From: Adenanthera pavonina
Lineage: Eukaryota; Streptophyta; Magnoliopsida; Fabales; Fabaceae
Length of the DNA: 64,000 nucleotides
Assembly: GCA_026686845.1 (NCBI GenBank)
Contig: JAIVEN010000011.1
Location: 21,128,501 to 21,192,500, forward strand
Direction of reading: 5' to 3'
This document shows, one piece after another, positions 23,038-32,217 of this stretch. The notes beneath the pieces were generated by a model. It did no database searches. It was not told where the DNA came from and saw nothing but the letters and a program-made list of their open reading frames with translations. Every line of letters begins with the position of its first letter. Within the stretch, counting starts at the first letter, position 1. Both the position numbers and the translations under genes were made by a program.

Positions 23038-24067
23038 TGATAGGTAAACCCCTATGGAATTAATGTAAAGAACTCACTTTGATACGTAAGATACTCATAT
23101 TGTTGCAATTAAAAGGGACACGAAAACTAAAAAAAATAGAAAAACAGTAAGAATAAGGGAACAAACAAGAAAACAGAAAAGATATGTTGGTCTAAGTGAA
23201 TTAGAACTCAAGAGAACCGGTCTCTTGAACCCTAATTCTGGTGGCACCACAAGGATTGACTAATTCCTTGATAAGTCATAGTTTCATCATAGCACTCAAG
23301 GAACACAAGAGAAACTCACAAAAGTCTAAAATTTTAATCATTCAAATCTAAAAAATGCACATAAAAGTTAGCCTTAAGTAAGCAAGGCAAAATCTAACCT
23401 AATAAGCCTAGAAAATCTAATTAATTTGGGTTAAAGTAATCCTAATAGGATTAGCAGACTTTAGGCCCAAATAACACTCCTATTAGATCTAGGAAACTAG
23501 TAAAATAAATCCCTAAAATAAAATAATAAAAATTCATAAGAAAATACTAAAAATAAAACCTAAGCCCTTATAAACATGCCACCATATTAATGAAATCACA
23601 TGTTTGGTACATGACATACTTATTTACAAGGTGGGCTATCAAAAGACTACTCATTAACTAGTTGGGCTTTATTAATTAATAAAGTTCAGCCCATAATTAA
23701 TAAAAAATGAAATTAATACTAATTAGAGCTATTAATCCTCAAGTCACATGCTCTTTAAGAGAGTCACATGTCTTTTTAAGTAAGCTCTTTATGTTGGGCT
23801 TGATTTTGGGCTTAAATCTGAACTTCTATATATGATAAAATAATCATATCATTGTTGTGCTCTTGGACTTCAAATTCAGTTAAGGACAAAGGCTTCATCT
23901 CAAGTTACTTGTTGATCACACTATTGAAGGCCTCTTTCATTGCCTTAGCTCTTGATCTCATCATTAGGCCTTCCATGCCTTGTAATGGATTAACTGTCTT
24001 CCACTTTTGGTTTACATGTTCAACCTCCTTTTCTCCAATATTTTGAGCTTGCTCCATACTTGCATCA
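23038..24067 (-). repeat. 5' LTR of the A2-type element
   Basis: Plus-strand ends TGATAGGTAAACC and ACTTGCATCA. In sense, U3 opens with NDASMEQAQNIGEKEVEHV and then KAMKEAFN coding. It adjoins a decayed PBS and leader, so it is a 5' LTR rather than a solo LTR. The element's other LTR was not found, so there is no TSD test. Confidence 0.82.
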
Positions 24068-24230
24068 TTCTCTTGAGGTTTATGTTTTACTTGTTGAATA
24101 TCTTTCTTTAGTAACATAGGATATGTGACCCAATCCATGGAAATGCCTTATTTTAGGCCTAGGGTTTGTTTGTTCCACCTGGATTTTGATGTGTTCGGAT
24201 GGTTTATGAGGTTGATTTAAATCTTAGTTA
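24068..24230. other. 163-bp stretch not assigned to any element
   Basis: Lies between the A2 5' LTR and the C1 5' LTR. I see no second copy in the window and no convincing ORF. It could be a relic of the original target DNA. Confidence 0.4.
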
Positions 24231-25164
24231 TGATGGAGCACGAGCTAGGCTTATCAAAGGGGAGGAATTTTAAGAGCTTAGTGGACATGAAAGGCATGAT
24301 TATGTGACTCCTTTGCAAGGAATAGGTGGGCCCATGACAAGAGCAAGGACTAAGGCAATGAAGCAAGCTCTCAATGGATTGATCCAAGAAGTAATTGAAC
24401 AAGAGCCCATCTACTTAGCTCAATTTTCAGCCCAAAAGGCTTCAAGAGGCGTGTTCTTCATGGCTAGTCTGCTAGAAACTGATCCAAGCCCAACAAACAA
24501 GGCCCAAATAGAATAACTCACTTAAAAGAGCATGTGCCAAGCTTGTGACCTTTTAAGTAGTGTTCTTTAATTAAATAAATCAGCAATTTCATTTTTTTTA
24601 TTACTTAATTCAGAAATAAGGTTTTGACAATTAGTTTCCTATTTTGAATTTATTTTTGAAGATCTCTTTAGATTTGATTTTGTTTCCTATTTTTGGGCAC
24701 CACTTATTCAGCATGTATCTAGTCTTATTTTTGTGTAAGGTGGTGCCATTCTAAGAGATTTAGGATCCAAACTATTTTTAGCAAATTAGGGCTAGGGTTT
24801 TTGCTTTCTTTTCCTTTAAAAACGTCACTTTTGTACTTGCAAATGAGAGATGAATGAATAGTGCGTTTTTGACAAAAAAACTTTGTGAGTTTTCTTGTTC
24901 TCTTGATGAGCTTGAGAGACTCTTTGGCATATCAAAGATAGTGTTCTTCTCTTTGTGGTGTCTATAGCTAAGGTTTTCAATAAACAAGTTTTCTTGGGAT
25001 CTTGCTTCTTGACCAATATCTTCTATTTTTCCTATTCGTGCATTCTTCTGTTTGTTTAACGTGTTCTTGGTATCTTATTTGCTTCTCTTTGATCCTAGCA
25101 CGATCCTTACGTTTCCCATTCGATTGAAGGTTCGTGAGACAAGTTCTACACGGGTTTTCTATCA
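24231..25164 (+). repeat. C1 5' LTR (family C)
   Basis: TGATGGAGCACG...TTTTCTATCA, 934 bp. U3 carries coding for the Pol tail (GPMTRARTKAMKQAL). Both hairpins are present, with a mismatch in each stem in this copy; the 3' LTR copy is better preserved. Confidence 0.93.
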
Positions 25165-25166
25165 TT

Positions 25167-25178
25167 TGGTATCAGAGC
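25167..25178 (+). promoter_or_regulatory. C1 primer-binding site (initiator tRNA-Met)
   Basis: TGGTATCAGAGC two nucleotides after the LTR end, a perfect match to the usual plant tRNA-iMet PBS. Confidence 0.97.
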
Positions 25179-26421
25179 TCCAGTTTGCTAGTTTCAAGGT
25201 TGCTTCTTTCTTCTGTCCAGATTTGTTCTTGTGCTTCTTTTCTATTTTTTTGTGGCGTGATTCTTCTCACTTTGTGTCTCTTGTGGTGGCATCTTCATAA
25301 GTTGTTTGTTCTTGTTGTCTTTTTGTTGGATCATCTCTTCTTTGTGACTTGTTCCTATTTCTTGTTGTCTTCTGTTCAGATTTGAAGTTTTCTAAAAAAA
25401 AATTCAAATTATTTTTGTTGTTGCAATTTTTACTATTGTCCAAAAAGTTTGAATTTGTGTGTGTCCAGTTTTAAAAAAAAATTTGAAAAAAAAATTTATT
25501 AGTTGCTGTTAAAAAAAAAGAAGAAGAAGAAGAGAAAGAGAAGCAGCTCAAAAAAAATAAAAACGAAAAAAAAAAATTTGAAAAGAAAAAAAAGAAATTT
25601 ATTGCTGGACCTTTCAGATTTATTATATCAATCAACTACTTGATGGTCAAGATAGAATCTTTCTTGATTGATTGATTGCTTTCCTAATTTATATAGTTTC
25701 CTATTTTATTGAGTGGACTGCAAGTTGAGAAAAAAAAATTTGTTTCTTTTGTTCTTCTTGCTCTTCAAGTCACATTGGAAATTACTAAATTCAACAAACT
25801 TGATTGGCAAGTTTCAAACTCTTGTGTAGATTGCTACTTTCCTAATCTTATTTCCTAATTTATCATTGTGCTGCAACTTGTTTCCTTTTTTTCCTCTATT
25901 GTTCTACCTTCCTTTTCTCTTCTTTCTTAGTTTCCTAAATTGTTCATTTTGATTTTCCTTACTTTATTTGTTGGCTGTCCAGATTTCTTTCCTTTTCTTT
26001 CTTTCTTGTTTTTCACGCCACTTCTCCAGAATCATTCATTCAAATTTATTCAATTTCTTTCCTAATTTGTGCTATAGTTATTCCATCTCTTTTGGTCTCA
26101 TTTTATGCACGAATTTTAGTTGATTTTTTTTTGTCCCAAGTTTAATTCTTTGAAACTTGAATTTTGGGCTTTAGCTTTGTATCACCACTGATTTTTACAT
26201 CACTCTCCCTTTTGAATTGCTGGAGTTGATTTAAGAACACTAAAGAGAGCAACTGAGCGGAAAAAGGCAAGAGTGATTTGCATTATAGAAAAAGCCACAT
26301 TTTGTGTGTGAAACATGAGTGAAATTGCATATCATTCTTGAGTGTAAACACGTGAGAAGAGTGTGTGAGGTTCCATTACTTTCTTTTCCTTTGTTTGCAC
26401 TAACAATTTCAGGTAGAAATC
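25179..26421 (+). other. C1 5' untranslated leader
   Basis: About 1.24 kb, T-rich with A-runs and a (GAA)n patch near 25518. It ends in a long pyrimidine tract and GCACTAACAATTTCAG (AG at 26411-26412), nine nucleotides before the gag ATG. This acceptor-like end is conserved in four other leaders here (6229, 34707, 8629 and 43179). No ORF of interest. Confidence 0.8.
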
Positions 26422-27840
26422 ATGTCTAATGATGAAGGTGAAGTTGATCTTAAGTTGTTCATCAAATCTATCCATGAGCAATTTAAGAGGTTAAATGCAA
26501 GATTAGATGGCATGGAATCATCTTCCAATTCCAAAAGAGGCCGAAACAGAAATATGATGAGTGAAGATGAAAATGAATCTAGGGAAGCAGAAGTGTCTCA
26601 ATCAAGAAGGACTAGACAAGCATCATATCATAAAAAGGATCCTCTTGGTAACATAAAGATGAAAATCCCTTCCTTTCAAGGAAAAGCCGATCCCGATGCA
26701 TATCTTGAATGGGAAAGAAGGGTGGAGCATGTCTTTGAGTGTCATTCTTATTCAGAGGAGAGCAAAGTGAAATTGGTTGCGGTGGAATTTACAGATTATG
26801 CAGGCATTTGGTGGGACCAATTGCTTACCACCAGAAGACGTACAGGTGAAGGTCCAATTCGGTCTTGGAATGAAATGAAGGCCATCATGAGAAAGAGACA
26901 TGTCCCTAATCATTATTTTAGGGATGCTCATACAAAGCTCCAGAAACTGAAACAAAAATTTATGAGTGTTGATGAATATCATCAAGAAATGGAGGCAAAA
27001 GTGGAAGAAGATCCTGAGCAAACAATGGCAAGGTTCCTTGGAGGATTGAATCCAGAGATTGCTGCTGAGGTTGAGATGCAAAACTACCTCGATATGGAGG
27101 AGTTATTGCATAAGGCCATCAAAGTGGAAAAGAACTTGAAAGCCAAGCAAAAGTTGAAGGCCTTTGGAGGCTCAAGCAAGGAAGCAAGATTCCCTTTTAA
27201 GCCTAAGGGAGAGACCAAGCCAAAGGAGGAGAAAAAGATGAAGGTGCAGCCCTCTACTCCGAAAGGTAAAATTGATTCTAAACCATTTTCTTCTAATTCT
27301 TCTTCAAAAATTAAATGTTTTAAATGTCAAGGTTTTGGTCATATTGCTTCTCAATGTCCAAATAAGCGAACTATGATCTTGCTTGAGAATGGTGATGTAG
27401 CTAGTAGTAGTGATAAGGAAGAGGGTGGATCTATGCCCCCTTTGACTGATGATTCTGACATGGAGATTGTGGAGCCTGTGCATGGGCCAGCACTAGTGTC
27501 AAGAAGAGCTCTCAACATTCAACCAGGAGATGAGCTTGAAAAGGAACAACGTGAGCATATCTTCCATACTAGGTGTTTTGTCAATAACAAGGTATGTAAT
27601 TTTATCATTGATAATGGTAGTTGTACGAACATTGCTAGTACCTTGTTAGTTGAAAAGCTAGGTTTACCTACTAAAAAGCACCCCAAGCCTTATAATTTGT
27701 TATGGTTTAATGATAGTGGGGATGCTAAAGTCACTAAACAAGTAGTTGTAGCATTTTCGATAGGTAATTTTCATGATGAGGTTTTGTGTGAAGTGGCACC
27801 TATGTATGCTGGACACTTGTTGTTAGGTAGACCATGGTAG
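26422..27840 (+). CDS. C1 Gag-protease frame, ended by a premature TAG
   Basis: Starts at ATG 26422 (MSNDEGEVDLKLFIKSIHEQF). Capsid domain near residues 75-230 with AYLEWERRVEHVFEC, GIWWDQL, RRRTGEGPIRSW and NYLDMEELLHKAIKVE. CCHC knuckle CFKCQGFGHIASQC at 27316-27357 (residues 299-312). Protease begins with NFIIDNGSCTNIAS (Asp residue 397; DNG instead of D-S/T-G) and runs to GHLLLGRPW. TAG at 27838-27840 interrupts where the copies at 1 and 8500 have a Gln codon. Downstream pol is in the same frame, so C1 relatives make one Gag-Pol polyprotein. The stop may be a mutation or, less likely, a programmed readthrough stop. Confidence 0.93.
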   Translation: MSNDEGEVDLKLFIKSIHEQFKRLNARLDGMESSSNSKRGRNRNMMSEDENESREAEVSQSRRTRQASYHKKDPLGNIKMKIPSFQGKADPDAYLEWERRVEHVFECHSYSEESKVKLVAVEFTDYAGIWWDQLLTTRRRTGEGPIRSWNEMKAIMRKRHVPNHYFRDAHTKLQKLKQKFMSVDEYHQEMEAKVEEDPEQTMARFLGGLNPEIAAEVEMQNYLDMEELLHKAIKVEKNLKAKQKLKAFGGSSKEARFPFKPKGETKPKEEKKMKVQPSTPKGKIDSKPFSSNSSSKIKCFKCQGFGHIASQCPNKRTMILLENGDVASSSDKEEGGSMPPLTDDSDMEIVEPVHGPALVSRRALNIQPGDELEKEQREHIFHTRCFVNNKVCNFIIDNGSCTNIASTLLVEKLGLPTKKHPKPYNLLWFNDSGDAKVTKQVVVAFSIGNFHDEVLCEVAPMYAGHLLLGRPW

Positions 27841-29967
27841 TTTGATAGACGAGTTAGGTATGATGGTTATAGCAATAGATACTATTTCCCATTCAATAAT
27901 AAAACCATTGTACTAACACCTATTCGTCCATTGGAAGCATTTGAAGATCAGAAAAGAATCACTCAAGAGTGTAAGATGAGGGAAAAGGATAAGAGAGAGA
28001 AAAACAGAGAGAAAGGTGAAAAAGAGAGAAAAGAAGTGAGTGATGAAGTAAAGAGAGAAAAGAAAAAGAGTGCAGAAAAGATAGTGAGCTTGTTCTGTGC
28101 AAGAAGTGAGATCAAGGAAGCTCTATTTGATAAAAATTCATTGATTCTATTGTATAAGGATGTGTATTTGACTGTGAATGATCTACATAACTCTTTGCCC
28201 TCTAGTGTGTTAGCTTTGTTGCAGGAATTTGGTGATTTGTTCCCGGAAGAGATACCTGATGGTTTGCCACCATTGAGGGGTATTGAGCATAGGATTGATT
28301 TCATCCTCGGTGCTGCACTTCCAAATAGGCCTGCATATAGGGTAAATCAAGAAGAAACCAAGGAGATACAAAGGCAAGTTGAGGAATTGATGAAGAAAGG
28401 CCTCGTGAGAGAGAGCCTAAGTCCTTGTGCCGTTCCGGTCATACTTGTGCCCAAGAAAGATGGAAAATGGAGGATGTGCGTGGACTGTCGTGCCATCAAT
28501 AAAATCACAGTTAAGTATCGATATCCCATTCCTCGTTTAGATGATATGTTGGATGAATTGCATGGTGCATGTTTATTTTCCAAAATAGATCTTAGGAGTG
28601 GATATCATCAGATTAGGATGAAAGAGGGAGATGAGTGGAAAACTGCATTTAAGACTAAATTTGGTTTGTATGAATGGATGGTTATGCCCTTTGGGTTAAC
28701 CAATGCTCCTAGTACCTTTATGAGTCTTATGAATCATATCTTTCGTCCTTTCATTGGCAAGTTTGTTGTTGTTTATTTTGATGACATTCTTGTGTATTCT
28801 AAGAGTCTAGATGAGCATGTGATACATTTGCATGATGTGTTTGTGATTTTGAGGGAAAATAGACTCTTTGGAAATTTAGAGAAGTGTACTTTTTGCTTGG
28901 ATACTGTTGTGTTTCTTGGCTTTGTTGTAGGTTCTGATGGCTTGCGTGTGGATGAGGAGAAAGTTAAGGCAATACGTGAGTGGCCTACACCAAAGAATGC
29001 CAACGAGGTGAGAAGTTTCCATGGACTTGCTAGCTTCTATAGGAGGTTTGTTAAAGACTTCTCAACCATTGCTGCCCCATTGAATGATTTGGTAAGAAAG
29101 AATGTAACTTTTAAGTGGGGTAAATCCCAAGAGGTGGCTTTCAATACCTTGAAAGATAGATTAACAAATGCCCCTCTTCTTGTACTTCCTGATTTCTCTA
29201 AGGTGTTTGAGATTGAATGTGATGCATCTGGAATTGGTATTGGTGCTGTGTTAATGCAAGATTCTAGGCCTATTGCATATTTTAGTGAGAAACTAACTGG
29301 TGCATGTTTGAACTATTCAACTTATGACAAGGAATTGTATGCATTGAAAAGAACTTTAGAGACTTGGCAACATTATTTGTGGCCCAAAGAATTTGTCATT
29401 CGTTCTGATCATGAGAGTCTTAAGTTCTTGAAATCTCAAAATAAGTTGAATAAGAGGCATGCTAGATGGCTTGAGTTTATTGAAACATTTCCTTATGTCA
29501 TTAAGCATAAACAGGGCAAAGAGAATGTTGTTGCTGATGCTTTATCTAGGAGGTACTCTTTGATTACTTCAGTGCAGGCTAGGTTGATTGGTTTTGATTT
29601 GTTGAAAAGCTTGTATGAGAATGATGTTGATTTCGCTAAGACTTGGAAATTATGTGAGAAACATGGATTTGATGATTATTATATCTTTGATGGATTTCTT
29701 TTCAAGAGACATAGATTGTGTGTTCCTCATTGCTCTATGCGTGAGTTGCTTGTGAAAGAGACCCATGGTGGTGGTTTAATGGGTCATTTTGGTGTGGAAA
29801 AGACCTTAACCATGTTGCATGAGCATTTCTATTGGCCTCACATGAGAAAAGATGTTGTTGCTATGTGTGAAAAGTGCATTACATGTAGACATGCAAAATC
29901 TAAAGTGCATCCTCATGGCTTGTATTCCCCATTACCTGTTCCCTGTTCCCTCTCATCCTTGGATTGA
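27841..29967 (+). CDS. C1 Pol: RT, RNase H and integrase N-terminus
   Basis: Same frame as Gag after the TAG; the first Met is at 27931. Charged linker (MREKDKREKNREKGEKERK), then RT with VPKKDGKWRMCVDCRAINK, SKIDLRSGYHQIRM, MPFGLTNAPSTF and catalytic YFDD at 28774-28785. RNase H has ECDASGIGIGAVLMQ (Asp codon 29221-29223), DKELYALKRTLETWQHYLW and SDHESLKFL. The integrase zinc domain has His at 29764 and 29785 and C-I-T-C near 29875-29886. The frame is thrown out by a tandem TGTTCCC duplication (29937-29943 and 29944-29950) and stops at 29965-29967. Converts element RNA to cDNA in the particle. Confidence 0.95.
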   Translation, partial: FDRRVRYDGYSNRYYFPFNNKTIVLTPIRPLEAFEDQKRITQECKMREKDKREKNREKGEKERKEVSDEVKREKKKSAEKIVSLFCARSEIKEALFDKNSLILLYKDVYLTVNDLHNSLPSSVLALLQEFGDLFPEEIPDGLPPLRGIEHRIDFILGAALPNRPAYRVNQEETKEIQRQVEELMKKGLVRESLSPCAVPVILVPKKDGKWRMCVDCRAINKITVKYRYPIPRLDDMLDELHGACLFSKIDLRSGYHQIRMKEGDEWKTAFKTKFGLYEWMVMPFGLTNAPSTFMSLMNHIFRPFIGKFVVVYFDDILVYSKSLDEHVIHLHDVFVILRENRLFGNLEKCTFCLDTVVFLGFVVGSDGLRVDEEKVKAIREWPTPKNANEVRSFHGLASFYRRFVKDFSTIAAPLNDLVRKNVTFKWGKSQEVAFNTLKDRLTNAPLLVLPDFSKVFEIECDASGIGIGAVLMQDSRPIAYFSEKLTGACLNYSTYDKELYALKRTLETWQHYLWPKEFVIRSDHESLKFLKSQNKLNKRHARWLEFIETFPYVIKHKQGKENVVADALSRRYSLITSVQARLIGFDLLKSLYENDVDFAKTWKLCEKHGFDDYYIFDGFLFKRHRLCVPHCSMRELLVKETHGGGLMGHFGVEKTLTMLHEHFYWPHMRKDVVAMCEKCITCRHAKSKVHPHGLYSPLPVPCSLSSLD
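29937..29950 (+). other. 7-bp tandem duplication causing a frameshift in C1 Pol
   Basis: TGTTCCC occurs twice in tandem. Seven bases is not a multiple of three, and the integrase frame switches exactly here. Confidence 0.9.
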
Positions 29968-31126
29968 CATATCTATGGATTTTGTTTTGGGTTTGCCTAG
30001 ATCCCCTGGCAGAAAAGATAGCATTTTTGTTGTTGTGGATAGATTTAGTAAAATGGCACATTTTCTTGCTTGTGCTAAAACTCATGATGCTGTCCACATT
30101 GCTGATTTGTTTTTCAAGGAGATTGTAAGATTGCATGGATTGCCTAGAACTATAGTTAGTAACAGGGATGTTAAGTTTCTAAGTCACTTTTGGAGGACGT
30201 TGTGGAACAAACTAGGCACTAAGTTGTTGTTTTCTACGGTTGCTCATCCCCAAACGGATGGACAAACTGAGGTTGTGAATCGAACACTTTCTACTTTGTT
30301 GCGTGCTATAATTCAAAAGAATCTTAAGAATTGGGAAAAGTGTTTGCCTCACATTGAATTTGCTTATAACCGTACTATGCATTCTACTACTGGTTTTTCT
30401 CCTTTTGAGATTGTTTATGGCTTTAACCCATTGACTCCTTTGGATATTCTTCCTTTGCCTTCTAATGAGTTTTCTAATCTTGATGGTGAAAAGAAAGCTA
30501 AGTTTGTGCAGGAACTTCATGCCAAGGTTAGAGCAAACATTGAGAGGAAGAATGAACAATATGCTCAACAAGCTAATAAAGGCCGAAGAAGGGTTGTGTT
30601 CGAGCCTGGAGATTGGGTGTGGGTGCATTTGAGGAAAGAGAGATTTCCTGAGCAAAGAAAATCCAAGCTTCATCCAAGAGGGAATGGTCCATTTCAAGTG
30701 TTGGAAAGGATCAATGATAATGCTTATAGAATTGATTTGCCTAGTTCTTATGGCAATGTAAGTGCCACTTTTAATGTAGCTGACCTCTCTCTTTTTGATG
30801 TTTCAGATTCGAGGACAAATCCTTTCGAGGAGGGAGGGAATGATGGAGCACGAGCTAGGCTTATCAAAGGGGAGGAGTTTAAAGAGCTTAGTGGACATGG
30901 AAGGCATGATTATGTGACTCCTTTGCAAGGAATAGGTGGGCCCATGACAAGAGCAAGGACTAAGGCAATGAAGCAAGCTCTCAATGGATTGATCCAAGAA
31001 GTAATTGAACAAGAGCCCATCTACTTAGCTCAATTTTCAGCCCAAAAGGCTTCAAGAGGCGTGTTCTTCATGGCTAGTCTGCTAGAAACTGATCCAAGCC
31101 CAACAAACAAGGCCCAAATAGAATAA
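29951..31126 (+). CDS. C1 integrase core, C-terminal domain and U3-encoded tail
   Basis: Continues Pol in the +1-shifted frame. DDE triad: Asp in WIDISMDFVLGLP (29978-29980), Asp in VSNRDVKFLSHFW (30167-30169), Glu in GQTEVVNRTL (30269-30271). Then SPFEIVYGFNP, and a GPF-type C-terminal module (GDWVWVHLRKERFP, GNGPFQVLERINDNAYRID). The frame reads through the polypurine tract as NPFEEGGND into the 3' LTR and ends at 31126, 286 bp inside U3, after GPMTRARTKAMKQAL. No chromodomain is recognisable. Inserts cDNA into chromosomes; the U3-encoded tail may help targeting, by analogy with the integrase tails of CRM elements. Confidence 0.92.
   Translation, partial: SHPWIDISMDFVLGLPRSPGRKDSIFVVVDRFSKMAHFLACAKTHDAVHIADLFFKEIVRLHGLPRTIVSNRDVKFLSHFWRTLWNKLGTKLLFSTVAHPQTDGQTEVVNRTLSTLLRAIIQKNLKNWEKCLPHIEFAYNRTMHSTTGFSPFEIVYGFNPLTPLDILPLPSNEFSNLDGEKKAKFVQELHAKVRANIERKNEQYAQQANKGRRRVVFEPGDWVWVHLRKERFPEQRKSKLHPRGNGPFQVLERINDNAYRIDLPSSYGNVSATFNVADLSLFDVSDSRTNPFEEGGNDGARARLIKGEEFKELSGHGRHDYVTPLQGIGGPMTRARTKAMKQALNGLIQEVIEQEPIYLAQFSAQKASRGVFFMASLLETDPSPTNKAQIE
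30827..30840 (+). promoter_or_regulatory. C1 polypurine tract
   Basis: GAGGAGGGAGGGAA directly abuts the 3' LTR (TGATGG at 30841). Primer for plus-strand synthesis. Also coding (FEEGGN). C2 has the same tract before 38118 and A1 a similar one at 40832-40845 on the minus strand. Confidence 0.93.
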
Positions 31127-31718
31127 CTCACTTAAAAGAGCATGTGCCAAGCTTGTGACCTTTTAAGTAGTGTTCTTTAATTAAATAAATTAGCAATTTC
31201 GTTTTTTTTATTACTTAAATCAGAAATAAGGTTTTGACAATTAGTTTCCTATTTTGAATTTATTTGTGAAGATCTCTTTAGATTTGATTTTGTTTCCTAT
31301 TTTTGGGCACCACTTATTCAGCATGTATCTAGTCTTATTTTTGTGTAAGGTGGTGCCATTCTAAGAGATTTAGGATCCAAACTATTTTTAGCAAATTAGG
31401 GCTAGGGTTTTTGCTTTCTTTTCCTTTAAAAACATCACTTTTGTACTTGCAAATGAGAGATGAATGAATAGTGCGTTTTTGACAAAAAAACTTTGTGAGT
31501 TTTCTTGTTCTCTTGGTGAGCTTGAGAGACTCTTTGGCATATCAAAGAGAGTGGTCTTCTCTTTGTGGTGTCTATAGCTAAGGTTTCAAGAAATAAGTTT
31601 TCTTGGAGTCTTGCTTCTTGACCAATATCTTCTATTTTTCCTATTCGTGCATTCTTCTATTTGTTTAACGTGTTCTTGGTATCTTATTTGCTTCTCTTTG
31701 ATCCTAGCACGATCCTTA
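30841..31718 (+). repeat. C1 3' LTR, 3'-truncated
   Basis: Matches the 5' LTR up to CACGATCCTTA, then joins minus-strand LTR A sequence. The last part of U5, ending TTTTCTATCA, is missing. The shared CCTTA at the junction suggests end-joining. Well-paired twin hairpin at 31543-31565 and 31587-31605; TTTAAAAA at 31425-31432 is a possible TATA equivalent. Confidence 0.92.
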
Positions 31719-32217
31719 AATAGGCATGGTAAAATCTAACCTAATAAGTCTAGAAACCCTAATTAATTTGGGCTTAAGTGATCCTAATAGGATTAGGAGA
31801 CTTTAGACCCAAACAACACTCCTATTGGACCTAGGAAACTAGTAAAATAAAATTCTAAAATAAAATAACGAAAATTCATAAGAAAATAATAAAAATAATG
31901 TTTAAGCTCTTATAAACATGCCACCACATTAATGAAGTCACATGTTTGGCACATGACATGTTTATTTACAAGGTGGGTTATCAAAAAGACTACTAATTAA
32001 CTAATTGGGCTTTATTAATTAACAAAGTTCAGCCCATAATTAATAAAAACGAAATTAATACTAATTAAGCCCAATAATGCTTAAGTCACATGCTATTTTA
32101 ATGAAGCACATGATCTTTTAAGTAATTTCTTCCAATGGGCTTCTCTTGGGCTTGAATCTTTCCAAGTGATAAGGTCTCCTCCTATGTTCTTGAATTTGTC
32201 CAAGCGATCCTCTATCA
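31719..32217 (-). repeat. LTR A fragment, U5 half deleted
   Basis: Starts within LTR A (AATAGGCATGGTAAAATC) and runs to the U3 terminus CCTCTATCA at 32217. The end with the hairpins and TGATAAGTG is missing, removed together with the end of the C1 3' LTR. It abuts the Sirevirus LTR. Confidence 0.88.

Larger units (their letters stand above)
24231..31718 (+). mobile_element. Element C1: nearly complete autonomous Ty3/gypsy retrotransposon
   Basis: 5' LTR 24231-25164, PBS 25167-25178, leader to 26421, one long gag-pol frame 26422-31126, polypurine tract 30827-30840, 3' LTR 30841 to about 31718 (last roughly 60-100 bp missing). By eye the two LTRs are nearly identical over their shared length, suggesting a recent insertion. 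Only two coding lesions: TAG at 27838-27840 and a 7-bp duplication at 29937-29950. The 3' end is lost, so the TSD cannot be tested. Integrase lacks a recognisable chromodomain and the frame extends into U3, which fits CRM-like chromoviruses; that lineage call is inference. Confidence 0.93.

Noticed and set aside
25500..25600. A-runs and GAA repeats as a possible poly(A) tail of a LINE or processed gene
   Set aside because: No upstream LINE or gene; lies inside the C1 leader.
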